Source: Durusdinium trenchii (lineage: Eukaryota > Sar > Dinophyceae > Suessiales > Symbiodiniaceae). Taken from it: DNA of 64,000 nucleotides. Below, piece after piece: positions 52,730 through 64,000 of the stretch (positions within the stretch are counted from its first letter, which is position 1; each line of letters begins with the position of its first letter). The translations under genes were made by a program, and so were the position numbers. The notes beneath the pieces were generated by a model, which saw only the letters and a list, made by a program, of their open reading frames with translations, ran no database searches and had not been told where the DNA came from. The stretch spans positions 477,082 through 541,081 of the forward strand of contig CAXAMN010023695.1 of assembly GCA_963970005.1 (NCBI GenBank), read 5' to 3'.

Positions 52730-53204
52730 GTGGGGCGGAATGGGTGGGAAGGGTAGAGGTGCGAGGGGTGGGCAGTTGGCCAGCGCCAGCCAGTGCCCTC
52801 CACAGCATCGCTTTAGCATATGGATGGCGTACAGGCGCACAGGAAACAGAACTCAGATGCCTCCAGGGTGACAGACCTAGGAACCCTGGCTATGAGCGAC
52901 CTGGGAAGGAAGATGCAGAAGGCGGTTTTGTTTGGATGAATCCGTTGCCTAGGTGGCTTGCAAAGCATACTCAAGGATGAAAAGCCTGTGAGACAGCCGC
53001 TTTGTTGCAGACACGAAGACGTGACATGCAGAAGAAGGATCTTTGTGATGGGCGCTCGTAGAAGAGTATGCCCGATATTGGGGCACATCTTGCGGTTGTG
53101 CGATTGTCCAAGGTATGCCAACATGTTTTGGAAGCACTTCTCGTGCTTCGGCTGAAGTGGATGACAAGCTGGTATGACTCACTCCAGGGAAGAGTCTAAG
53201 AGGA

Positions 53205-53250
53205 GGAGCAAGGACGCTACTAGGGGCTCCTGGCCTTACTACTAGAGAAT
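53205..53250 (+). repeat. CTACTAG-type dispersed repeat
   Basis: GAGCAAGGACGCTACTAGGG followed by GCTCCTGGCC and TTACTACTAG, nearly identical to the 1480 copy. Confidence 0.8.
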
Positions 53251-54104
53251 TCAAAGATGTGGGGCCGGGAAGGCTGGGGAGGCCGGGGAGGCCGGAGGCG
53301 AGCGTTTTGGCCGTGCCCAGGGACAACCCGGACACCTTGTCGGACGTATGGTGCGAGGAAGAAGTGTTGTTCGACTGGGCGACTCGTGCCATGGGGCAGG
53401 CGCGAGGCTGTTTGACTGGGGCCGAAAGCTTGGTTGGTCCCAGAGGTCCTTTGAGTCCCTTTGGGTCCGGAGTCGGCTGGAATTTGGGTTCACTGGCCAG
53501 GCCGAGACCTACTATGGAGATGTGATTCCAGCGGAGCCGGCGACCAACACCAACACGAAGTTTGGTCAGTTCCTGCAAGCGCAACGTCGGGCCAGTGACC
53601 TGACCTGATGGCGCACGGCACAGGAGTTTTAAGGCCAATGATTGATTGATATTGATTGGAAACAGGCTTTCGATCAGTCTGACACCACCATATGGTTTCT
53701 TGGAATTGGTAGTTCTTGTGATCACAAGGCAGGAGGCTTGCTCCTGGATTGCAGTTGAGCAATGTCGTGCCAACAAAACATGACGACAAGTCAGTCCATA
53801 CAACTCCGATTCATTGCCTTCCAGAGTCTTGAGGTCCGACTCACTCCTCAACACGCAACCCCAACCCATGATCTCAGGATCACCGACGGCATGAAATGCA
53901 GGGCATGAAACGCACCAAACGAACAGGTTCTCCTCACCGGGCTTGGTGCCGCTTCCAAGGCAGTGGCTTTGTGGGGCGCCGCTTCTCGGATGACAGCCTC
54001 ACAGGCTTGGTGCCCAATGACTTCCCTGCTGTCCTGGCTGGAGAGGCGCCGCGCCGCATGGGGTGCACCCTTTGATCAGGTCACGTGTCACCATGTGAGC
54101 TAGT

Positions 54105-54170
54105 ACGGCCAGGAGCCCCTAGTAGCGTCCTTGCTCCTAGTAGTGATGCCAGGAGCCCCTAGTAGCTTGT
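54105..54170 (-). repeat. CTACTAG-type dispersed repeat, inverted
   Basis: GGCCAGGAGCCCCTAGTAGC units in the opposite orientation to the copy at 53205. Confidence 0.8.
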
Positions 54171-56671
54171 TGGGGCCCTCTGCAGATCTTCGCAGAATAC
54201 TGGGCTGTGAGGCATTGAGATGGATAGACCGTGCAGAATGCATGAAATCGTAAGCTGAGTGCTGGAGACCCACCGTGGCCCGACAACTACAATAATCCAT
54301 TATTCCATATCCAGGATTTTCCACCAACATTCTTAGTATTCTTTGGCATGTGGTTCATCGATTTGTTGGCCATCCAGAGTCCCATTGTGCTAGGGTGGGC
54401 GCTTGGCTTCTCAGCAAGAGGGCTCCGAAGCAAGCAGCCGCCTGGAGATGTGGCATTTCATAAGCTTGTGAGAGATCAAAACAGCTTCCGGCTGTAAATG
54501 TGTAGAGTGAGTGTAGTGTGAATTTATCATGAGCGTGGCTTGCGCGCTTGCACGGACGATCCACAAGACCACGAACAGATGTGTGCTTGGCACAGCCAAG
54601 GCAGCAGCAGCGGCTTTTCTACAGACAGCGATGACTCGAAAAACTCGAAGAATGATTGAGGCAGGTTCAGGGCTCAAGGTCGCGGAATCAAAAGGCTGTG
54701 TTGGGCTGTAACAGTTCTTCTTACTCGCTATGCCTCAACGGAGGTGATTGAGGGTGACCGCCCTCCGCAAGAAGGTGCGTCTTCGCTCGGTGCTTGCGCA
54801 GGCTGGCGATTTCTGGTGAACATCCCGAAGTGGTGGACATCGTGTCTCTGTATATATACCCTGACACGAAGAACCGCCCGCCAAGACGCAAGTGAACCGT
54901 TTCACGGAGTGAGGGTTGTCCCGACTCCGCAACCCTCAACATTACATCATACATCATATTAGATAGCTACAGAATTGCTAGATGAAGCAGCGAGATTGTT
55001 CGGGACACGATTGAATTGAATTGGTAGCAACAATTGAATGCAGTTCAAATAGCTCCACAGAGCCTTTGGCTATGATATTGAGATTCTTGTCTCTCTCTCA
55101 AGATGGAGTTTAACCTTTGGAGTCATAGTCGCAGCAAGATGGCAGTTCTGGCCCGAAGGGCGGGAGTTGCAAGAGAAACAAAGCAAGCGTACGTTCTATA
55201 CGGTGCACAATTCGTTTTGCCCATGAAAGAGCAGGGAGCAGAGGAATTCGATTTTCTTCATGGAGGAAAGCAAGCCTTGATTCAAAGGAAACATTCATGT
55301 CACATAGGGTGAGACACACTCACGGAGCAGACGCCGAGGACTTTCAGTTCCAAGACCTACTGCTGTTGAAGCTTTATTTCGTGCCCTTGTGGACTCCCCT
55401 GCTGGCAAGACGGCCAGCCTTTTTTGGTCATAAAGGCTGACACGATGAAGAGCATGGCGCCCGCCTTGCACCCAAGGTGTACTGGCAGGTGCCAACGTTA
55501 TTGCCGAGTTGGCCCAAGACAATCATGATGTCACCCCCAAGGCATTTCACTTATGTTTGCCTTTTGATCCCTGGTGAAGTTGGTGCGGTAAGGTACCCCA
55601 GTCCTCAGATGTTGCGCCCCGTTTGCCGTGTTGAATGGCACGTTCCGGGGGATGGGCTGGCCCGGACATCTCGTGATGTTTGCAACGACATTTCAAGAGC
55701 GGTCAGCTCCGCCGGTCTGGCGTTGCTGCCCTGAACTGCACCGTGCGAAAGACCTTTTGCAAAAGAACCGCCCTTGGGGCCCTTGGGGCGGATATTTCTT
55801 GGTGGGGGCTTGTGGGAATGGCAGTAGAAGTGGCCGATACTTGGAAGTGATTAGGGCATATAGATGTACAAACTGTATATAGTTCGAAGAGTCGGGCTCT
55901 ACCCGCACATAGATTGATTTTCGACTTGCCCTTCTGTTTGGCCATGGACCGACGTTAGGCCAACTCTCGCCTCCAAGGCTCACAAAGCGCCAATGCTGAA
56001 GTCGCGGCTCTCTCAACTAGGTGAGGCTAGCTTTGGGAGAGTTCCAAAGGTCCTCCACTCCAAAAGCATTTGGAACCCCACCTGGTGAGAGATGCTGTTT
56101 TTAAGTAATTCGGATCTCTCTAGACCCCTATCTGGATCGTCTACGCAAACCTACGCACTGATCTAATTGGGCCTGTTCACCTAGCTGGCCCACCTGGACT
56201 CGGATGTTGTTCACCTATGACCCCCTGCCATTACCCGATTGCATCTTCGTGGCCCGGACGACCCGCGAAGCACCGAAGCCACCGATTTGCGCCAAGCTGC
56301 TTCGCGCGAAGCGGGTGAGGCGCCAAGCTGGTGAGCTTCTCCAGTAGCGAGCCGAAAGCCATGACGATCCCCATTGAGAGTCTGGATGGGATGTTGGCGC
56401 TCTGTGAAGATGCCTGCACGCCCTTGGAAGGTCTGAGGCCAAGAGACCAATCGCCGTCTTCTTTCTGCACTTTCAACTGGAATTGACAGTTGAGGCCGTT
56501 GACCGGTGGACACATGGAGTTGAGATGGGTGCAGTCAGTCGAGTCCATAAATCCTGTCGTTCTTTGCCATGTTTTTGGGCACTGACAACGACCCTCCAGA
56601 TATCTCATGATCCTTCCATTTCTCATCCTGGTCCCAGTGTGGGTGATGGTCATCCAGTTCCTGCTTGTGAG

Positions 56672-56722
56672 GACTCCAAGCTCGCCTTGCTGCAGCAGAA
56701 GCTGAGGCGCCATTATATTCAA
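56672..56722 (+). CDS. coiled-coil mini-exon (gene F)
   Basis: Seventeen codons, DSKLALLQQKLRRHYIQ, between TGTGAG and GTGTGT. Confidence 0.45.
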
Positions 56723-57138
56723 GTGTGTTGACATACCAACAGCCAGGTGATGCCATTCATTGAATGAATTGCCACTAGCTACAAGGAGCTGAAGCCTCTC
56801 AATATAGACAGTTTTAAGTCAAGTAGTAGATGGACCAGAAAGGTCAACTGTGCTGTATATATAATTATATATAATTGGTATAGTTATATATCAACTATGG
56901 CCTTCTAATTCTAGTAGGACCTGCTAGTGCCCTAGCAGGGTCTGGCTTTCGAGCACTTGTTCCAAAAGAAAAGGGTGCCATTGGCCCCCCCACAGACAAT
57001 TCGTAAGGTCTTGGCTGTAAAACATTTGCAAGTGTTGATATGCCCATGATTTACCTCAAGCCTTCAGCTTCCGGACCCCCCCCGCAGGGACGCGGAGGTT
57101 TGCAGGGTTCCTTGCAGGGGTTGTCTGTTCATGTTGCT

Positions 57139-57215
57139 GGCAGAGTTGCGGACGCGACCCCTTGAGGCCAAACGAGTCACAGCCGAGCTGGAGCAGGAGA
57201 CGAGTCGAGTCGGAC
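57139..57215 (+). CDS. coiled-coil exon (gene F)
   Basis: Reads LRTRPLEAKRVTAELEQETS after GGCAG. The 3' end is unresolved. Confidence 0.4.
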
Positions 57216-57450
57216 ATTTTTGAGAAGGGTGATGCACTCTTTGGTGACGAAGCAATGTAGAAGAGGTCAAGCATGGTGAAGCTTCTTACAAGATCCGACA
57301 AGTGTACTGTAATTCAGTTTGTGCAAGACTGTATATCATGCGACTCATGCGGCCCAAGTTCTTTTTTGGGACAAGCCCGGCAAGCGTTGCAATTGGCCAG
57401 ACGTGAAGATGGGGATGCATCCCGCGCAGTGCGGACGGGGCATGTGCCAG

Positions 57451-57502
57451 GAGAAGATCCGCTGCAAGCGCCTGGAAGCACGACTCCGAAGTGCCACGGA
57501 GG
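57451..57502 (+). CDS. coiled-coil mini-exon (gene F)
   Basis: Reads EKIRCKRLEARLRSATE between GTGCCAG and GTGCTG. 52 bases. Confidence 0.45.
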
Positions 57503-58184
57503 GTGCTGTTGGCACGGGGCCTTGGTTCCAGCGTAGAGGCTCCGTCGAGGCATTTAGCCCAACTCCCACCGACATGAGCAACCTTGAACTTTCAGCGCTC
57601 TGCCTCAAACTGACTACCATGTTCTACCGATTCTACCGACGTTTTTTTGTGAGGGTGCGGCGGCAGACATGTTGCTCACTCTCGGGATTTTGACGTTGGT
57701 GTCATGTTTTCAATTGTGTTTGGGGTGATTCTCAGTGTCTACTCCCCCCTCGTTTGGATTCTTTGGAGTTCCAGACTTGGCTTCGGGCATTGAGGCCTGG
57801 AGAAGCGGATGTTGGATTGGTTGCAGAAGGAGGCCAGTGTCCTAAGTCCTGAGTGACAGTTCTCCAACAAAAGCATGAGGATCATGAGGGCTCAGGGAGA
57901 AAGAACTTTTCAGTTGTAGGAGCTCCCGCAAATGCATTGGACTTTAAAACTCTAGCGATTTAGCGTTAAGCGTTCACGCCTTTTAAGACCCCTCTCAATC
58001 CATGAGTGGCTACGTCCTCAACACCAGCCACCCTCTCTTTTTGCCTGGAGGCCGTTCCGGAGGTTCAAGAAGTGGAGGACTGATAGAGCTGCAGCATGTG
58101 TCAGGCTGCCCGCCAGGTCCTTTTGGCCGATTTGGCCCAGCCGCTTCGTTCAACTTCTGCTGTCTAACCCGGTGCCTGGGTGAG

Positions 58185-58276
58185 GACACGAAGAAGCAGC
58201 TGCAGCCAAGAAGTCTGGAGCAAGCCATGGAGGGCTGCAGCGCTTTGATCTCCAGGCAGAGTGCCCGGGAACCCAC
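58185..58276 (+). CDS. helical exon (gene F)
   Basis: Reads DTKKQLQPRSLEQAMEGCSA and LISRQSAREP before GTGAGT, after GGTGAG. Confidence 0.5.
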
Positions 58277-58399
58277 GTGAGTAGTCCAAAGCCATGGCCG
58301 GCACTGGAACGTACACACGAGCCGGTCCCCGTCGCATTTTTGCTTGCTCACTTCTTCCATAAGTGCAGGATCCAGGATACACTATAAAGATACTATACG

Positions 58400-58455
58400 T
58401 ACTAAAAACACACACACACACAACACACACATATGTATATATATATATATATGTA
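58400..58455. repeat. CA and TA simple repeats
   Basis: CA-rich run followed by a TA run in an intron-like stretch. Confidence 0.9.
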
Positions 58456-59262
58456 TAAAATAACTATACTCTTAGTATATACTTGTTATAAGTACTATAA
58501 GATACTATAAGTACAAATTCAAAAATAACTAAGACCTCTTTTTCTATGGAACATCAAAGCAGCGCTGTAGGCCGGTCTTGTTCCGGTCGACGGGCGGCTC
58601 TCAAGCGCCGCCCTGCCAGGCTTCAAGCGGTTCGGCCACCCTCAAGAGAAGCGCCCTGCCTGGGCGGCGGTCCCTTGGTCACAGGGGCTGATAGATCCAA
58701 TCCTTCCAAGGTGAGTGAGTGACCTGGGTGAGTCATAACTTTTGTCCAACAAACGTATCGTGACCATCAATAAATCTCACCTGGGAAGCTGAGAACGTGG
58801 GTGAATCTGTGTGAATGTATTCATTGGTCACCTGTTGCGAGGTGATGTGATGTGAAACAACCTTGACATGACCACCTTGAAAAGGAGGTCCTGGTTTTGA
58901 ATTATTGTACTTGACTTCCCTCAAAGTTAAGATTTGCATGCCAAGACACCCGGGAAAGACATCTCGCGCAATCTCCATTGAGCGGATGTATATAACTCCC
59001 CCATCGCGATTCCGGAACCAGTGATGCGACTCCCCAACTCATTCGTCCTTCGGTGGGGTGTGTGAAACACCCCGCGTTTCACTCTCCAGGAGTTGGAATT
59101 CTGTCAGGTTTTCGGAGAGTGAACGGTAGTGCATGACGCCTCGACTCCTCAAAAGCCCAGTCACCTAGGTGACTGGGAACCAGACAGCAGCCAATGTGGG
59201 CTTTGCTCGGTCAGCCTGGGCAAGCGAAGCTGGGCACCATTCAGTGGGAGCCGCCGCGTGAG

Positions 59263-59290
59263 GGTTTTGGAAGCGGAGATGGATCAACTG
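59263..59290 (+). CDS. coiled-coil mini-exon (gene F)
   Basis: Twenty-eight bases reading VLEAEMDQL between GCGTGAG and GTGATT. Very small but consistent with the other coil exons. Confidence 0.35.
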
Positions 59291-59975
59291 GTGATTCTGG
59301 TAGACCCATAGACGGACTGCTAGAATCTTGAAAAATTTGGTCGCCTCAAAATCAGAGACCCCAAAAGAGTGGGACCGCAAGATGAAACAAGCAGATTCAA
59401 GGCTTTCAGGAAGGGGCCCTATCCAGTCCTGATGCACCGTATCAGATTTGGGACCGTATCAACTGTATCCACTGTACCAGACCCGAAATTGTGTGGACAG
59501 GACACAGGTAACCTCAGACCCATCTCGGATCGGGACTGTCGAATCATGTGAAATAGTGTGAACCTGCTGTTCGACCTTCTTCCAGAGAATCTTAACTTCT
59601 TGATGAAGAAACCACCCTCCCCCCTAGTCAAGGCTGCAAGTCACTTCGTCCCTCAACCAACTTCTACCAAACCAAAAACAGACCAACAATTTCAGAGACT
59701 TCTTTAAACTCACTATTGAACTGACCTGAGCCCAGACCTGTGGAAATATATTTTTGGGGGTGTTTTGATCAGGGCTCTCAGTGGTACTCAGGACACCTGA
59801 GGCCAATGATTCTGCGGGCGCCACTGGGCCGCAGTCAGCATTGGAGCAGTCATAGGGCGCCGCCAGCTTTCACTGACGATCTGGCAGTCATGCGACACCC
59901 AAAACGCACTTGGAGACATCCAAAACGGGCTTGTTTTACGAGATGTGCACGGCACGTTGGCCCTCATGGTCTGAG

Positions 59976-60057
59976 GATGTGTCTGCGGAAAGTGCTCGCG
60001 AAGCTTCATTGCATCGGATCAGACTCCTGGGCAACGATGCTGCCCCGCGATGGCAGG
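59976..60057 (+). CDS. possible exon (gene F)
   Basis: After TCTGAG one frame reads DVSAESAREASLHRIRLLGN before GGTCTC. A second frame is also open. Confidence 0.3.
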
Positions 60058-62152
60058 GTCTCATGAAGTTGGACAGGACGCCGGAGGATCAACAGACCAC
60101 TGGAAGGAAAGTGTTTGCAGTGGTGTTAGGATTTGGCTGGAACATATCTCAGGGAGCGAAGTGAAGATTCCTATTTCGCGGATGATGCGTGAAGCCCATT
60201 TGGCCTAGGCTCCAAATGCGTGCAGCCGGTCACGTAGCTGCAAGCGGGTCTTGTACGTGGCTGGGGCAGAGGGTGCCACATGCAAGCAATATACCTTTTC
60301 AAGCACCTCCTTAATTAAAATATGAGATGCAAGGCGCGACGGAGCGCAATGGCTGAGCCGACATCAGTTCAAGAGATGACAACTTCTGAGGTGGAAGGCT
60401 TTTTTCCCGCCTATGATGGTCCATAGCTGGTCGGTTGTGTAGACCAGCCGAGGTGGTGCACTCCACCAGCTTGTGGAGACGTCTTTTGGCCTTAACCGCG
60501 GGACGTAGGCTCCGGCGGACGAGAGAGAGAGAGAGAGAGACGGAGAAGGGTATGATGTATATGAGGCATTGTAGGCACATCCTGTCACATCCTACTGGTG
60601 CAGGATTCAGGATGACCTAACGCGAGAAATAGGCACGACGCACTTGTTCCAATGATTCTCGACATGGACATGGACGGACATTGCAGTTTCACACTGGCCG
60701 GGTCAATGTTTGCGTTTGTAGATCCAAGGACTGACTCGAATCGCAGATGCGCTGGCGGCCCCATCAGCTCCATGGGGCTGCGGCCTTGACCAGGTAGGGA
60801 CTGAAAGACCTGTGTCCTGTGTTGCTCAACATGCTTATGTTTTAAAGATAAAATCGTAAGGCAGTTGACGCATCTCTCGGACCTCCTGTCCTCCAATGGT
60901 GGTCTCTCGGAAGTTCCGCACTTCGGCACCAGGTGCTGCGACATTGTGAGGAGGTCCTGGCGCTTCCGCCGTCCCTGGGAGCAACCGCCAGTGTCGTGAG
61001 CTGGTTGACATGCACTCATCCTGGCTGGTTTCCTACCAAATGTCCCGGTCTTGCCTTGTCAGACGTAAATATAAAATCTCGTAAATTGCTATATGAGTCT
61101 CCGGATAGGCATGGCCTGGCTAACCTTCAGCCTTTGGCTGACGAAATGCATGTCATGATCGATCCGTTTGGGAATTCCTTGTAACTTTTGTCGATCGATT
61201 CGCCGGACTGTGGGTCCCTGCGGGTGCCGGTCTGCTCGAGGTTGGAACCGGGTGGCCGGTGCTAAGGTGGCTTGGAGGTGGAGCACGCAGGTTGGGGAAT
61301 CGTGGTGTTTTGTGTTCGTCCACCTGTCAACATGGCAAACAATCCCAGAAATAGAATCAGGAGCGCTCCGATGCTCAGTCGTTCCGGTGAGGTGCTTGAC
61401 TAGGGTTCTGACGTCGCTGAGCAGCACGAACGTCGCTGTGTCGCTCTGGACGTCGGACTCGTCGTCACTGCGGAGGCCGAAAGGAACGGGTGCGAGACCT
61501 TCGATGGAAGCTGAATAGTTTCAATTTGTTGTATATATCCTATCAAGGTGGCCCCCAGTAATTTAAATTAGATTCTAGGATAGTTTCGATTCGTTGTAGA
61601 TAGCTGAGTCTGTCAGGAATGAATTTAATATTATCCTTGTGTGTGACGGTTCAGAACACTGGGGTGCACCCTGATTAATGCTGGGGCATCCCTCTCAAGC
61701 TGTGCTTCGAAGACGCGCCAGCAAATTCTTGGCCTCATCGCACGGAGTGTCCGAAAATGTCCGCTGCTTGCGAACGGTCGCCCCTCAGATTAAATTCGGC
61801 AGAGTCAGAGCAGGTGGATGGACAGGCAGCTCTTCTGCTTCTTCTTCAAAGAGAAGGCCTCAGCGTTTGAAAGCTTGCTTTGCACGGCAGGTCCCTTCTT
61901 ATCCGTCTTATCCCCCCTTGCCTGTGCCTCTACTCTCAACACTGTGCAGGGAGAATTTCTTTTCTGTGGTTTGGTTTTTCTTACATCGCTTGGTTCTTTT
62001 TCCCATCAGCTTTCCGGGCAGGATAAACTTGCCACTTCTTTCCACCTTTTTTTTTCCCACAGGTTTTCTTGTGTTCTTCTGCTTCTGAACGGGCTCCCCG
62101 GCTTTTCCTCGACCAGGATCGCCTCTCGGCTGCTGCCCTGTCCATCAACGCC
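60058..62152 (+). other. no confident gene
   Basis: Contains a (GA)n tract at 60520-60541. Open frames at 60933-61184 and 61678-61890 are without support. Confidence 0.4.
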
Positions 62153-62209
62153 ATGGACTCACCCGGGGGTCGCGGCGGCACCGCGGCGGACCGGATCGCG
62201 GCGCCCGAG
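62153..62209 (+). CDS. possible first exon of a gene
   Basis: ATGGAC in a good context (CGCCATGG) opens MDSPGGRGGTAADRIAAPE, ending at GTTTCT. GC-rich like the starts of neighbouring genes. It could be the first exon of the gene at 63631 or a separate one. Confidence 0.4.
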
Positions 62210-62333
62210 GTTTCTGCTGGAGGCGGCGGTTGCAGATGGCACTGGCCTTGGGAGATTCAGGAAGGGTTTGGGTGGGCGTTTGGGAGAAGCTAGAGGGAAA
62301 GGGTCTCGGTTGTGACGCGTTTTTTTGTCTCGA

Positions 62334-62385
62334 ATGTGACGCGGAGAGCTTTTCTCAGTTGTGACGCGGAGAGCTTTTCTTTTAG
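62334..62385. repeat. short tandem duplication
   Basis: GTGACGCGGAGAGCTTTTCT occurs twice, about 27 bases apart. Confidence 0.85.
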
Positions 62386-62499
62386 AGAATCTGTGTGCTT
62401 CTGGGCCCTTGCTTGGTTCTCATAAAGTCATAAAGCTCCAATCCAGCTCCACACCAATTCCACCAAATGCCACTCTAAACTCTGAAGCCCAACAACCTA

Positions 62500-62600
62500 A
62501 TGTCCCACCCCACCCCTAAACCCCCCCCACCCCCCCCACCCAACCTAATGCCCCACCCCACCCCACCCCAACCTAATGTCCCACCCAACCTAATGCTTGC
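62500..62600. repeat. C-rich tract with CCACCCAACCTAATG units
   Basis: Runs of cytosine up to eight long with repeated CCAACCTAATG. The complementary strand is guanine-rich. Confidence 0.85.
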
Positions 62601-63630
62601 AATCATATGTGTGTATGTGTCTGTGTCGCGAATGAGAGAGATTTGGTGTCGTACATGAGAGGAATACAGGGGGGTGGTGGTGTCGCAAATGAGTCAGATT
62701 TGGTGTCGCAAATGAGTCCCTTGCCAGCTAGAGGCTTGCAAGTTGAGAGGACCTGTTGGACTCCGCATGGAGATGAGCCAGTGAAATGGTTGGCTCAGTT
62801 GGCTCTGCCTGGTTCTCACCAAAGTGTTGCCGAGTCGAGGGATCAACGGCGAAAGAGTTCGGCGCCGAGGCTTCGAAGAGTTCAGAGCCTCTGAACAGAT
62901 CCGTGAGCCCAGCAACCAAGGATTTGGACGATGCGGCAATACAGCAGTTCTGCTGAAACACACACACGCGCACACACACATATATATATATTTCATATAT
63001 ATGTGTATATATATATATCATATGTTATTGTGAACGGACTTGAAGCCAATAATTATACAATTGTAGTGAGACGTGGCGGCAGGTCGCATGGAGGCTGGCG
63101 GCATGCTGATGCCAAGCCCAATTGTTGTGTACCTACATTTTTACGATTCTTTACCTTTACCTATTGTTTAAGTGAGCAGGTGTGGGACCCCTCAGGTTGT
63201 TGAGAATTTAGACAACCCTCACACCATGTGTTTCTCTCAGTGGCTCGTCGAGTGGCGCTTGTACAGTACCATTTATAAGTCGTTTTGAACTGCTTGAAGT
63301 TCCTTCTCTTTCCACATCGGATCTAAATGCGTGGATGGCTCAGATCAAGCTCAGACCACCAAGGCTGCACTCTGCTGCTTTGCAGGGGCATGTTGCCAGA
63401 GGCTCACATGAAAAACGCTACTGGACTTTCACCACTCTGCTGCTGCCTTTTACGGCTGGTTCTGGTTGGCGTGTCCCATTGATGTTCCACATTCCAGGTC
63501 CTTGTGTCTTCAGACTTCTCCATGGGGTGCCAAACCAAATGGATCGATAGCTTTAGCCGTTCTTTGGCCCAAAGTGTCTATTTCCATTCGGAGCTCCTCC
63601 TCCGCAGCAAGCCCTGCGCTGGTTAGTGAC

Positions 63631-64000
63631 ATGCCCGGCCGCCCAAGTTCAAAGGGATATAGTAGGCTCAGCGGCTCCTATGAATCGGCACCAGATGAAG
63701 AAGGCGAAGACATCAAGACTGAAGAGGTCCAGGATGAGGGCAATGAAGGCGAGGCCAAGGCCGCCTTTCTCGGTCTGGAGGATCTGCAGGGTGACCCTCA
63801 CTTCGTCTCCTTGATGATCTTGGACCACATGCTTACGGAGGAAGTTGAAGAAGGCGACGGTGGTCGCTGCGATGACATTGCGATGATGTTCATTAATCTG
63901 ACTCTTCTATTCCTCTCGCATGGTTGCCAGCTTGGCTTGACCTATGCTTTCTGGAAAGAATTTGATGCAAAAAATGTGCACTTGAACCGCGACCAGTGGG
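63631..64000 (+). CDS. acidic membrane protein, partial (gene G)
   Basis: ATG 63631 opens a frame with no stop to the window edge. It starts MPGRPSSKGYSRLSGSYESA, then a very acidic stretch (EEGEDIKTEEVQDEGNEGEA), DPHFVSLMILDHMLTEEVEE, and a membrane helix DIAMMFINLTLLFLSHGCQL with GLTYAFWKEFD. The frame is also open upstream of the ATG (a Ser-rich run), so the true start may be an upstream exon. The order acidic tail, helix, short loop ending in W resembles the first exon of gene B, and I suspect the same family, but there is too little overlap to prove it. Confidence 0.55.
   Translation, partial: MPGRPSSKGYSRLSGSYESAPDEEGEDIKTEEVQDEGNEGEAKAAFLGLEDLQGDPHFVSLMILDHMLTEEVEEGDGGRCDDIAMMFINLTLLFLSHGCQLGLTYAFWKEFDAKNVHLNRDQW

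Larger units (their letters stand above)
52730..56671 (+). other. 3.9 kb without a confident gene
   Basis: Contains CTACTAG-type repeats, a 306-codon minus-strand open frame (52949-53869) that I do not trust, and + strand frames at 53259-53608, 54529-54711 and 55628-55882 of unknown status. Gene E may continue into the first kilobase. Confidence 0.4.
62210..63630 (+). other. no confident gene
   Basis: Mostly repeats and simple sequence. One possible exon at 62871-62950 reads ASKSSEPLNRSVSPATKDLD. Confidence 0.4.

Noticed and set aside
52949..53869. 306-codon minus-strand open frame
   Set aside because: It runs through a dispersed repeat, overlaps + strand frames, has no domain-like segment and lies opposite to all supported genes.
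56231..56734. 167-codon minus-strand open frame
   Set aside because: It overlaps a better-supported + strand coiled-coil mini-exon and shows no recognisable domain.
62500..62600. Telomere-like sequence
   Set aside because: CCCTAAA occurs once only; there is no tandem telomeric array.
1..64000. CRISPR arrays, operons, tRNA or rRNA genes
   Set aside because: No regular spaced repeats of CRISPR type, no polycistronic spacing and no recognisable RNA gene were seen on reading through; a covariance-model scan could still find small RNAs.

Overview
The window looks like nuclear DNA of a dinoflagellate, most probably a Symbiodiniaceae-type alga. The signs are eukaryotic: every convincing gene is a chain of short exons, nearly all on the + strand; exons join in frame only if introns starting GC or GA are allowed beside GT, with acceptors mostly read as AG followed by G; and a retroelement copy carries a relict of the dinoflagellate trans-spliced leader. 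There are no operons, ribosome binding sites, CRISPR arrays or recognisable rRNA/tRNA genes. Exon ends were inferred by hand from reading frame and phase, so gene outlines are models and some exons are missing.

Layout. 1-5.2 kb: the 3' part of a coiled-coil protein with repeated GWIS (SH3-like) modules. 5.4-9.15 kb: a multi-pass membrane protein with Cys-rich CPxTCxC motifs and a plausible stop codon. 9.9-12.3 kb: coiled-coil exons, then a long open exon with two zinc ribbons. 13.3-23.2 kb: scattered short exons of one or more unrecognised proteins. 23.5-25.5 kb: a duplicated minisatellite with higher-order structure. 25.8-31.3 kb: a single-domain voltage-gated cation channel (six transmembrane helices, bacterial-Na-channel-like TLESWS filter, EF-hand). 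32-39.6 kb: mostly no clear genes, apart from one minus-strand ORF and one terminal-type exon. 39.6-52.7 kb: a second channel of the CNG/EAG superfamily with cyclic-nucleotide-binding-domain pieces; its largest intron holds a broken reverse-transcriptase element (43.18-46.18 kb). 53-56.6 kb: repeats and no clear gene. 56.7-60 kb: tiny coiled-coil exons. 62.15 kb: a possible first exon. 63.6-64 kb: the start of another acidic membrane protein, perhaps related to the 5.4 kb gene and cut by the window edge.

How they fit together: there is no operon-like logic. The clearest functional theme is membrane excitability and second messengers: a Ca-binding voltage-gated channel and a cyclic-nucleotide-type channel lie about 8 kb apart in the same orientation. 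Both contain very small exons with non-canonical splice donors in their pore regions.
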